Assembly: GCA_016875755.1 (NCBI GenBank)
Contig: VGOX01000122.1
Location: 1 to 6,765, forward strand
From: Chloroflexota bacterium
GTDB taxonomy: Bacteria; Chloroflexota; Anaerolineae; Anaerolineales; Villigracilaceae
Length of the DNA stretch: 6,765 nt
Direction: 5' to 3'
Each line of letters begins with the position of its first letter. Within the stretch, counting starts at the first letter, position 1. Under the pieces are notes generated by a model. The model was not told the origin of the DNA and searched no databases. It worked only from the letters and a program-made list of their open reading frames with translations. The position numbers and the translations under genes were made by a program. Positions 1 through 5,427 of this stretch are shown here, piece after piece.

Positions 1-1
1 C

Positions 2-961
2 GCTGCGCGGCTGGAACATTTGTATAAATGGAAAGTCCAGCCTGAAGCTGTGTTGGCTACGCCGGGAATCGTTGCTGGGTTTAGCATAGCGGCGCGCGCG
101 TTCTGTTCGCCGAAAAAAGGCGTGGCGGTCCAGACCCCTGTGTACAATGCGTTCCATGATGTGAAGCATAACGTCGGTATTCCGCAGGTGGATATTCCGC
201 TGGTGAAGCATGTGCAGGGAAATATCATCCGCTACGAAATTGACTGGGACTTGTTCGAGAAGCGCGTGAAAAAAGCGCGGATGTTCCTGTTGTGCAATCC
301 GCATAACCCGCTGGGCATTATCTTCTCGCGCAAAGAGTTGACCCGTATGGCGGAGATCTGCATCAAACACAAGGTGATGATCGTTTCAGATGAAATCCAC
401 GCGGAGTTATTGCTGGGTGGCAACAAGTTCACACCAATGGCGAAACTCTCCCGTGAGATCGAGAAGCACGTCATCACGCTGGTTGCGCCGTCCAAGACAT
501 TTAATGTCCCCGGGTTGTTTTGTGGGTTTGCCATCATCCCCAATAAGGAATTGCGTGAGCCGTTTGAGAAGGAGATGCACCACCTGAGCCTGCATGTTGC
601 CAGTATGGGACTCCACGCCGCGTATACAGGCTATTCGGGCAAGTTTGACGCGTGGCTGGCAGACCTGCACCGCCACCTCACCTCCAACCGCGATTTTCTG
701 GTGGACTATGTGACGGAGCATATGCCGAATGTCCGCACCACGATTCCTGATGCGACCTATCTTGGCTGGCTCGATTTTACACAGGCTGGCATTGAAGGTT
801 CGCCGTTTGAGTTCTTCCGTGATAAAGCGAAAGTCGGTTTAAGCGATGGGAAGATTTTTGGCAGGGAAGGGGAGGGACATATCCGCATCAACTTTGGCAC
901 GTCACGCAAGTTGTTGAAAGAGGGTCTGGATCGCATGCGAAGAGCGATGGAAGCTAGATAA
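2..961 (+). CDS. MalY/PatB-family PLP-dependent aminotransferase / cystathionine beta-lyase (5' truncated by window edge)
   Basis: This is a fold-type I PLP enzyme of the MalY/PatB group, which typically cleaves cystathionine (beta C-S lyase) or acts as an aminotransferase in the cytoplasm. The frame is open from base 2, so the true start lies upstream. A TTG at 20 is internal, and roughly 70-80 residues of the usual ~390 are missing. Visible landmarks in order: CNPHNPLG (from 293), SDEIHAELL (386-400 covers SDEIH, with the Asp that contacts the pyridine nitrogen), and APSKTFNVPGL with the Schiff-base lysine at 494-496. The C-terminal IRINFGTSR holds the carboxylate-binding Arg at 884-886. 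The spacing of these motifs is normal. The stop codon (959-961) overlaps the convergent gene on the other strand by 8 bp. The family call is strong. The exact substrate cannot be read from the sequence; aminotransferases annotated as class I/II are the alternative. Confidence 0.9.
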   Translation, partial: AARLEHLYKWKVQPEAVLATPGIVAGFSIAARAFCSPKKGVAVQTPVYNAFHDVKHNVGIPQVDIPLVKHVQGNIIRYEIDWDLFEKRVKKARMFLLCNPHNPLGIIFSRKELTRMAEICIKHKVMIVSDEIHAELLLGGNKFTPMAKLSREIEKHVITLVAPSKTFNVPGLFCGFAIIPNKELREPFEKEMHHLSLHVASMGLHAAYTGYSGKFDAWLADLHRHLTSNRDFLVDYVTEHMPNVRTTIPDATYLGWLDFTQAGIEGSPFEFFRDKAKVGLSDGKIFGREGEGHIRINFGTSRKLLKEGLDRMRRAMEAR

Positions 962-1622
962 ACGACGCAATTTCATCCAATCCCTTCTTCCGAATGTCTG
1001 GGACGGTTGCATCTTGAGACGGATAACCAACCACCAAGAGCAGGAAGGGTTTTTCATTTTTCGGGCGTTTGAGGATTTCGTTCAAGAATCCCATTGGGCT
1101 GGGAGTATGGGTGAGGGTGGCAAGCCCGGCGTGATGCAGTGCCGTAACTAGAACGCCTGTGGCAATACCCGTCGACTCGGTCACATAATAATTTTTGCGG
1201 TGACTTCCATTCTCCATGATGCGATAACTTTGTTCGAAAATGGCGATCAGATAGGGGGCAGTTTCAAGGAAAGGTTTGTGTTCATCCGTGCCCAATGCTG
1301 ACAATTCCTCAAGCCATTCTGGAGTGGCACGGCGGGTGTAAAACTCATGTTCCTCTTTTTCAGCCGCTGCACGGATTTGCTTTTTAACAGACGCGTCACT
1401 GACAACGACAAAATGCCAGGGCTGCATATTTGCGCCATTGGGGGCTGTCCCTGCTGCAAGGATGGCATGCTCAATGACTTCACGCGGAACAGGCTGGTTG
1501 GAAAACTCACGAACGGTACGCCGCCGCTTAACTTCCTCGTAAAATGCAGCGGCGCGTTTTTTCATTTCGCTTTCGGGGTAATTGCGATAGGATGCCAGAG
1601 GAATAAAGTTTGCCTTGTTCAT
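954..1622 (-). CDS. Nitroreductase-fold flavoprotein, iodotyrosine deiodinase (IYD)-like
   Basis: A 222-residue FMN enzyme of the nitroreductase superfamily. The ATG at 1622 is chosen because AAAGGAAAC (1626-1634) lies just upstream and a promoter lies beyond it. The longer frame reading back to 1718 would run through that promoter and a terminator. FMN-binding features are RRTVREFS (34-41) and PNGANMQPWHF (61-71). The pattern that separates IYD from ordinary nitroreductases is present: Glu91, Tyr95 (four later) and Lys116 (21 after the Tyr), matching the spacing of human Glu157/Tyr161/Lys182, which clamp the iodotyrosine zwitterion. THTP (171-174) fits the Thr that contacts FMN N5. The C-terminus VGYPSQDATVPDIRKKGLDEI (199-219) closely resembles the IYD C-terminus. 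The likely activity is NAD(P)H- or flavodoxin-driven reductive dehalogenation of halotyrosines or related phenols. The physiological substrate in bacteria is unknown. It ends convergently with the MalY-like gene. Confidence 0.88.
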   Translation of the reverse strand: MNKANFIPLASYRNYPESEMKKRAAAFYEEVKRRRTVREFSNQPVPREVIEHAILAAGTAPNGANMQPWHFVVVSDASVKKQIRAAAEKEEHEFYTRRATPEWLEELSALGTDEHKPFLETAPYLIAIFEQSYRIMENGSHRKNYYVTESTGIATGVLVTALHHAGLATLTHTPSPMGFLNEILKRPKNEKPFLLLVVGYPSQDATVPDIRKKGLDEIASFI

Positions 1623-1653
1623 GTTGTTTCCTTTGCCAATGAATTTTCGAATA

Positions 1654-1682
1654 ACTATAAAACGGATTTTGCGATTTGCCAA
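1654..1682 (-). promoter_or_regulatory. Sigma70-type promoter of the IYD-like gene
   Basis: Read on the minus strand: TTGGCA (-35, plus positions 1677-1682), a 17-bp spacer, then TATAGT (-10, 1654-1659). Each box matches the consensus at 5 of 6 positions. The predicted start is near 1647, giving a ~25-nt leader that contains the AGGA ribosome-binding site (1629-1632) six bases before ATG 1622. This supports the shorter start of the gene and gives it independent transcription. Confidence 0.65.
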
Positions 1683-1683
1683 C

Positions 1684-1716
1684 AAAAAAGACGGACGGGA
1701 TTTCAACCCGTCCGTC
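1684..1716 (-). terminator. Intrinsic terminator closing an upstream minus-strand transcript
   Basis: A perfect 10-bp inverted repeat, GACGGACGGG (1690-1699) and CCCGTCCGTC (1707-1716), with a 7-nt loop. Read on the minus strand, it is followed at once by six T residues (1684-1689). There is no comparable T-run on the plus side, so it acts for minus-strand transcription coming from the right. It sits directly upstream of the -35 box of the IYD-like gene, so it ends a different transcript. Confidence 0.8.
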
Positions 1717-1895
1717 ACACTTCTTACTTCTATTGTTTATGTAGGGGAAGGAGGCGAACTTGCAGCCTTCTTTTCGTTTGGGGAACGTCTGGTGCAGAAA
1801 CTTAACTTTTGACCAGGTTAGGGCATATCGCCCTTCCCCTTTGGACTTGCTTTAGGCGGTGTCTCTATCGCAACCTCCTTTCTTTATCCTGAATC
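1684..1895 (-). ncRNA. Candidate small structured RNA (no known family recognised)
   Basis: The ~310-base stretch between the IYD-like gene and the HExxH gene has no convincing ORF. It ends in an intrinsic terminator on the minus strand. Complementary segments nest without crossing: 1748-1754 with 1874-1880 (AAGGAGG/CCTCCTT), 1760-1763 with 1870-1873, 1765-1768 with 1854-1857, and 1780-1785 with 1834-1839 (GGGGAA/TTCCCC). The last encloses two hairpins, 1789-1793/1812-1816 and 1821-1824/1830-1833. A -10-like TATGAT (1897-1902, minus) would start a transcript near 1890, giving about 205 nt. I do not recognise a riboswitch, 6S, SRP or RNase P signature. A leader of an undetected short peptide is the alternative. 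The helices were found by eye and no folding energy was computed. Confidence 0.4.
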
Positions 1896-1896
1896 C

Positions 1897-1902
1897 ATCA
1901 TA
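1897..1902 (-). promoter_or_regulatory. Possible -10 box for the structured-RNA transcript
   Basis: TATGAT on the minus strand matches TATAAT at 5 of 6 positions and lies suitably upstream of the first complementary arm. No good -35 box stands at 16-18 bp, so the call is weak. Confidence 0.25.
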
Positions 1903-1934
1903 CAAGGAAAAGAGGGCGCTTACATTAAAAGAAA

Positions 1935-2480
1935 CTATTGATTTTGCAATTGGTTGTCTGGTTGACTTTCCTTGCGTGTAACCCAATATTTAATTTCTTT
2001 ATCGATTGGATACAACGGCAACCACTCTGCGCCATATCCTTTGCCTGCATGTTCCAGCATGATCTGCCTTGCGCGGCGCAGCGTGGCGCGGTTCATGGTG
2101 AGCGGCATGGCAAGCAATTCATTCAAGATGGGTTTCAACGGCTTCCCGCTGATCTTTTGAAAGACGCGAAATTCCGTCTGCCACGCTTCCAATTCTCCAT
2201 AAATGGACAGGGCAACCACGACACCTTGTTTGAGGTGACAGGTTTCATGGATGAGTAATGTCCAGGCATGCGGACTCTCCAGTGATGATTCATAGGTGTA
2301 GTGGTGCGCATTCAGGTAGATGCGCCGCGTGAGGGTAAAAAATGCGCCGACACGTTTCCGTGCCTTTTTGATGCCCACTTTTGTCCCTTGCGAACGGATA
2401 TATTCCACTGCCCCGCGCCCTTCATCGCAAGATTGCTCAACCCGTGCAAAATAATTTTCCAACCATGTTGCATGTTCCAT
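1935..2480 (-). CDS. Small HExxH-motif protein, putative zinc metallopeptidase
   Basis: 181 residues with no signal peptide and no membrane segment. The central sequence LLIHETCHLKQG (76-87) carries HETCH at 78-82, a classical zinc-binding HExxH helix. It is followed 14-16 residues later by GELEAW (95-100), whose Glu96 or Glu98 could be the third zinc ligand, as in gluzincin-like or minigluzincin proteins. The N-terminal part (RRIYLNAHHYTYESS, 52-66) reads like the edge strands of such folds. The tail is basic and then Gln/Asn-rich. I do not recognise a named family, and activity is inferred from the motif only. The start ATG (2478-2480) has GAGG eight bases upstream, and that GAGG lies inside the end of the preceding lipoprotein gene. 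Only 4 bp separate the two genes, so they are almost certainly co-transcribed and translationally coupled. Confidence 0.75.
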   Translation of the reverse strand: MEHATWLENYFARVEQSCDEGRGAVEYIRSQGTKVGIKKARKRVGAFFTLTRRIYLNAHHYTYESSLESPHAWTLLIHETCHLKQGVVVALSIYGELEAWQTEFRVFQKISGKPLKPILNELLAMPLTMNRATLRRARQIMLEHAGKGYGAEWLPLYPIDKEIKYWVTRKESQPDNQLQNQ

Positions 2481-2484
2481 GAGA

Positions 2485-2943
2485 TTACCTCAACTTTGCA
2501 TTTAACAATTCCACCAAAATGCTTGCCAATGATTCCAAGCCTGAGTCGGGCAGGGTGATGTCATCCACTTGTATGAATAATCGCTCATTCCCTTTTTGGA
2601 TTTGGAATTCGTAGACAAAGCAATCTGCACAAACGGCGTTGGGATGTGAAGTTTCGGTGTATTGCATGTTTGCAACCAGAGACTGAATTTCTGCGATTTC
2701 ATTATTCGTCAAATGTCCTGTGACTGTTCTGCTCAAGCGTTCATCGGTTGCTGAGAATTCACCGTCTGAATTGAGCGTAATGGAACGCATCAACCCCATG
2801 ATGCCGCCAGACTGCGTCATGGTCAGCGACCAGTTTGCGTCAGGTGTGGGTAATGCTGCGATTGCAGTGACAACTTCCGCCGTAGGTTGTGAGGAGCAGC
2901 TTGTCATCCCAAAAATGATGAGTAATAAAATAATCCGATACAC
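2485..2943 (-). CDS. Lipoprotein with emfourin-like (protease-inhibitor-type) domain
   Basis: 152 residues from a GTG start at 2943. A TTG at 2976 would add 11 residues ahead of the signal peptide and would lie upstream of the likely promoter, so it was not used. The N-terminus is a short signal peptide with Arg3, a hydrophobic stretch (4-12) and lipobox MTSC with Cys16 as the lipidated residue. A Thr/Ala/Pro-rich linker (20-37) follows. The folded part starts WSLTMTQSGGIMG (38-50) and continues with LTNNEIAEIQSLV (78-90), CADC (105-108), YEFQIQKG (111-118) and an ending helix LESLASILVELL (136-147). Its order (strand with SGGxxG, helix, D/C-rich turn, two strands, helix) resembles emfourin, the proteinaceous inhibitor of M4 proteases. 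This is a pattern resemblance, not a search result. It precedes and is coupled to a HExxH protein gene. CADC could form a disulfide outside the membrane. Confidence 0.7.
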   Translation of the reverse strand: MYRIILLLIIFGMTSCSSQPTAEVVTAIAALPTPDANWSLTMTQSGGIMGLMRSITLNSDGEFSATDERLSRTVTGHLTNNEIAEIQSLVANMQYTETSHPNAVCADCFVYEFQIQKGNERLFIQVDDITLPDSGLESLASILVELLNAKLR

Positions 2944-2966
2944 TTTGTCTCTTTTCTTTAAGCTAC

Positions 2967-2975
2967 AGCATAGCA
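2967..2975 (-). promoter_or_regulatory. Possible extended -10 promoter of the lipoprotein-HExxH operon
   Basis: On the minus strand TGCTATGCT fits an extended -10 (TGn plus TATGCT, 4 of 6 matches). It would start transcription near 2960, 17 bases before the GTG start with AAGAGA between. The -35 region is poor. Confidence 0.3.
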
Positions 2976-3051
2976 AGAAAACCTGGCATTTGCATCAGGA
3001 TTCATGATAGTTCCTGAGAGCGGGATGCGTTAGAATCAACAGTGAGGTCTT

Positions 3052-4203
3052 ATGCGAAAAGTAGCCATCCTTGGAATTGGTCAAACAAAAATTGATGAAC
3101 ACTGGAACAAGTCGCTGCGCGAGTTGGGCGGTGAAGCGGCGTTTCTTGCCATGCAAGATGCGGGCATGGAGACAGTCGATGCGCTTTATGTCGGCAACAT
3201 GCTTTCGTCCATGGTTAGCGGGCAGAATCAGTTGGGGACATTTTTCAGCGATTGGATCGGACTGTGGAAACAGGAAGCCGTGAAGATCGAAGCTGCCTGC
3301 GGATCAGGAGCCGCCGCGCTTCGCTCTGCGCTGATGGCTGTCGCTTCAGGTGACATTGACTCTGCGCTGGTAGTGGGCGTCGAAAAGATGACCGACAAGG
3401 CGGGGCGCGATGTGACCGCCGCTCTAGCCACCGCTGCCGATGCCGATTATGAAGTGGATCAGGGTGTTTCGTTTGTAGGACTCAACGCCTTGGTGATGCG
3501 CCGTTATATGCACGAGTTCGGTTGGAAGCATGAAGACTTTGCGCCGTTTGCAATCAATGCGCATGCCAATGCCATGCATAACCCTTATGCGCGTCTGCAT
3601 GAAATAGTGACGGTCGAAAAATTCGAGCGCTCTTCGATGGTGGCGACACCCATCAATTTGTTGGACGCTTCACCCGTGGGGGATGGGGCGGCGGCGGCGA
3701 TCATCGTCCCTGCTGAGAAAGTTTCGCGCAAGCCCAGAGTTGTCATTGCTGCTTCTGCCGCTGCAACGGATTCGATTGCTGTCCACTCGCGGCGTGATCC
3801 GCTGTTTTTGCAGGCAGCGTATGCTTCGTCAAAACGGGCATATGAGATGGCGGGCATCAAACCCGATGATATTGATCTGTTTGAATTGCATGATGCTTTT
3901 ACGATCATGGCGGCGCTTTCACTCGAAGCCAGCGGATTCGCAGAACGCGGGCAGGGAGTCCGCTTGGGGTTGGAAAATGCCATTAGTCCACAGGGCAGGC
4001 TTCCCGTATGTACACGAGGCGGGTTGAAGGCGCGCGGTCATCCTGTGGGGGCAACGGGCATGTATCAGATCGTGGAAGTTGTCCAGCAGCTGCGCGGTGA
4101 GTGCGGTAAAACGCAGGTGGATGGCGCAAAAATCGGTATGGCTCAGAATATTGGCGGCTCGGGCGCGACCATCCTGACACATATCCTGCGGAATGATGAC
4201 TAA
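3052..4203 (+). CDS. Thiolase-family protein (SCP2/archaeal acetoacetyl-CoA thiolase type)
   Basis: 383 residues, the usual length for non-canonical thiolases. The start ATG has GTGAGG (3042-3047) upstream. Visible: the nucleophile Cys83 in EAACGSGAAALRSA (80-93), SPVGDGAAAAI (207-217), catalytic-loop His280 in ELHDAF (278-283), and His330 in GGLKARGHPVGATG (323-336), ending AQNIGGSGAT (364-373). These mark the SCP2/archaeal branch, which makes or cleaves 3-ketoacyl-CoA such as acetoacetyl-CoA. Bacterial thiolases with NEAF and a C-terminal Cys-x-Gly are excluded. Two oddities: the C-terminal Cys is absent, and the position before GGLKARGHP, usually Asn (NTxGG or NPSGG), reads Cys320-Thr-Arg. 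The archaeal homologues often sit beside a DUF35 acyl-CoA-binding partner and HMG-CoA synthase; neither is next to it here. A -10-like TAGAAT (3031-3036) is the best promoter element, with no clear -35. The gene is divergent from the lipoprotein operon. Substrate unknown. Confidence 0.88.
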   Translation: MRKVAILGIGQTKIDEHWNKSLRELGGEAAFLAMQDAGMETVDALYVGNMLSSMVSGQNQLGTFFSDWIGLWKQEAVKIEAACGSGAAALRSALMAVASGDIDSALVVGVEKMTDKAGRDVTAALATAADADYEVDQGVSFVGLNALVMRRYMHEFGWKHEDFAPFAINAHANAMHNPYARLHEIVTVEKFERSSMVATPINLLDASPVGDGAAAAIIVPAEKVSRKPRVVIAASAAATDSIAVHSRRDPLFLQAAYASSKRAYEMAGIKPDDIDLFELHDAFTIMAALSLEASGFAERGQGVRLGLENAISPQGRLPVCTRGGLKARGHPVGATGMYQIVEVVQQLRGECGKTQVDGAKIGMAQNIGGSGATILTHILRNDD

Positions 4204-4209
4204 AAAGGC

Positions 4210-4238
4210 TTGATTCCCTAGGTTTCCTAGACTATCCT
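4210..4238 (+). promoter_or_regulatory. Promoter of the PilZ gene with a palindrome in the spacer
   Basis: TTGATT (-35, 4210-4215), exactly 17 bp, then TATCCT (-10, 4233-4238); each box matches the consensus at 4 of 6. The spacer contains the perfect inverted repeat CTAGG-TTT-CCTAG (4218-4230), placed between the two boxes as an operator would be. The predicted start near 4245 leaves a 28-nt leader carrying AGGAGG. A weak thiolase terminator hairpin is the alternative reading, but no T-run follows it. Confidence 0.4.
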
Positions 4239-4272
4239 TATCAAAACCTTTCAATATTGTTAGGAGGTTGTG

Positions 4273-4665
4273 ATGAAAACTGCTGAGAGAAGAAAACTGG
4301 CGCGCAGAAACTTCACCTACTATATGCGGGTGTTGGAAGAGACTTCTGGGACGTTGATTGGGCAGATTCTGGATATTAGCACGGGCGGGTTCAAACTTGA
4401 AAGCGCCAAGCCTTTGCCCGTAGGGCAGGTTATAAAACTCCGCATTGACCAGACAGCGGAAATTTCTCCGAAAAGTTATATTTCTTTTTCTGCTCGAACT
4501 ACGTGGTGTCAGCCTGATCTGTATGACCCGACGATCTACAATGTCGGCTTCCAGCTTTTGAATATGACCCCATCAGATTATGATGTGTTCGTGAAGATGT
4601 TCAATACCTATGGTGCCCAGCGCCAGACGCATCATAAAAGTAATTCAGATTACATTTGGGGATAA
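4273..4665 (+). CDS. Single-domain PilZ protein, putative c-di-GMP receptor
   Basis: 130 residues. ATG 4273 is preferred over the in-frame GTG 4270 because AGGAGG (4262-4267) is five bases from the ATG and only two from the GTG. Both c-di-GMP-binding signatures of PilZ are intact: Arg7-x-x-x-Arg11 in RRKLARR and Asp34-x-Ser36-x-x-Gly39 in DISTGGFKL. After them comes the beta-barrel pattern LPVGQVIKLRI (48-58), FSARTTWCQ (72-80) and YNVGFQLLNM (89-98), then a helix and a polar His/Ser/Asn-rich tail. There is no signal peptide, membrane segment or second domain, so it is a cytosolic adaptor whose partner is not visible here. In known systems such proteins act on motility, exopolysaccharide or cell-division machinery. 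It is monocistronic: its own promoter precedes it and a strong terminator follows. Confidence 0.9.
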   Translation: MKTAERRKLARRNFTYYMRVLEETSGTLIGQILDISTGGFKLESAKPLPVGQVIKLRIDQTAEISPKSYISFSARTTWCQPDLYDPTIYNVGFQLLNMTPSDYDVFVKMFNTYGAQRQTHHKSNSDYIWG

Positions 4666-4679
4666 GCCATTTCTGTCTG

Positions 4680-4714
4680 AACGCCCTGCTTCGTTGAGCA
4701 GGGCGTTTTCTTTT
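4680..4714 (+). terminator. Intrinsic terminator after the PilZ gene
   Basis: A perfect 11-bp stem AACGCCCTGCT (4680-4690) and AGCAGGGCGTT (4697-4707) with loop TCGTTG, followed by TTTTCTTTT (4706-4714). It lies 15 bases past the PilZ stop codon and separates that gene from the acyltransferase pair. Confidence 0.92.
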
Positions 4715-4721
4715 GGGACGA

Positions 4722-4751
4722 TTGTGTTACTCAAAAAAAAACGTGTAAAAT
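4722..4751 (+). promoter_or_regulatory. Candidate promoter giving a leaderless acyltransferase mRNA
   Basis: TAAAAT (4746-4751) matches TATAAT at 5 of 6. A weak -35, TTGTGT (4722-4727), is 18 bp upstream and a run of nine A (4733-4741) lies in the spacer. The expected start, about seven bases past the -10 box, falls at 4758-4759, on the ATG itself. No Shine-Dalgarno sequence precedes that ATG. Confidence 0.4.
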
Positions 4752-4758
4752 TGTGCTG

Positions 4759-5427
4759 ATGAAAAAATTCATTGTCTGGTTAATTCGTTTCATTATTAGG
4801 CTGGTTGCGCGGGTGGATGTGCGTGGATATGAAAACCTGCCCAAAGGCGGCGGGTTTGTGATTGCCGTGAACCACCTTGGTTTTTTGGACGCGCCGCTTG
4901 CGTTTTACGGGTTGAATGATTGGAACTTATTTATCCCTGTTGCGGAAAAATGGGGCGACTACGCCATCCTGCGTTGGCTGGCGAAGCACCTCAATGCCAT
5001 TTTCATTGACCGCTTCAATCCTGACCTGAAATCCATGCGCGAGATGATGCACCGCATGGAGCAGGGACAGACGTTGGTGATCGCGCCAGAAGGCACCCGC
5101 GCCCGTGATGAAAAAATGGCGCAAGGCAAGCCCGGGGTGGCATATCTTGCCGCCAAAATGGGTTGGACGATTGTGCCCGTTGCCATGATCGGCACCGAAG
5201 ACCGCCTTGTGATTCAGAATTTGAAGAAGCTCAAACGCACTTCCATCAATATCCGCGCTGGGGAATCGTTTACCCTGCCGCCTTTCCCCAAGGCGAACCG
5301 CGAAGAAAAATTACAGGAATATACCGATGAGATCATGTGCCGCATTGCTGTGATGCTGCCAGAGCATAATCGCGGATATTACGCGGAGCATCCGCGGTTG
5401 AAGGAATTGCTGGCGGAAAAAGCATGA
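4759..5427 (+). CDS. PlsC-family 1-acyl-sn-glycerol-3-phosphate acyltransferase, first of a tandem pair
   Basis: 222 residues from ATG 4759; GTG 4753 is the alternative but neither has a ribosome-binding site. A hydrophobic basic N-terminus (IVWLIRFIIRLVARV, 5-19) would seat the enzyme on the inner membrane. The four LPLAT motifs are in order: NHLGFLD with His39 and Asp44 (HX4D catalytic pair), FIDR (82-85, phosphate binding), APEGTR (109-114) and IVPVAMIGTE (138-147). The family moves an acyl group from acyl-ACP, acyl-CoA or acyl-phosphate to lysophosphatidic acid, making phosphatidic acid. The C-terminal segment DEIMCRIAVMLPE...RGYY (190-208) is shared with the next gene. It overlaps that gene by 4 bp (ATGA), so both are one transcription unit. 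Length and motifs are normal. It could act on another lyso-lipid or carotenoid/glycolipid acceptor. Confidence 0.92.
   Translation: MKKFIVWLIRFIIRLVARVDVRGYENLPKGGGFVIAVNHLGFLDAPLAFYGLNDWNLFIPVAEKWGDYAILRWLAKHLNAIFIDRFNPDLKSMREMMHRMEQGQTLVIAPEGTRARDEKMAQGKPGVAYLAAKMGWTIVPVAMIGTEDRLVIQNLKKLKRTSINIRAGESFTLPPFPKANREEKLQEYTDEIMCRIAVMLPEHNRGYYAEHPRLKELLAEKA

Noticed and set aside
954..1718. Longer 254-residue form of the IYD-like protein starting near 1718
   Set aside because: The extra 32 residues would be encoded by the terminator hairpin and the -35/-10 promoter boxes, and show no family similarity. ATG 1622 has a proper ribosome-binding site.
1347..1812. Plus-strand ORFs across the IYD-like gene and its upstream region
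   Set aside because: They are shadows of the minus-strand gene, with Cys/Arg-rich low-complexity translations and no supporting start signals.
1812..1880. Possible 17-19 residue peptide on the minus strand after AAAGGAGG
   Set aside because: It would need an ATA start codon and stops after a few codons. The AAGGAGG is better explained as one arm of a helix with 1748-1754.
1684..1895. Known riboswitch or housekeeping RNA (c-di-GMP-I, cobalamin, Moco, 6S, SRP, RNase P)
   Set aside because: None of the conserved core strings I know for these families is present. The call stays as an unassigned structured RNA.
2485..2976. TTG start at 2976 for the lipoprotein
   Set aside because: It adds MLCCSLKKRDK ahead of a normal signal peptide and lies upstream of the likely extended -10 promoter. 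GTG 2943 places the lipobox Cys at residue 16.
4218..4230. CTAGG/CCTAG hairpin as a thiolase terminator
   Set aside because: Only 5 bp of A/T-containing stem and no T-run after it. A promoter-spacer position explains it better.
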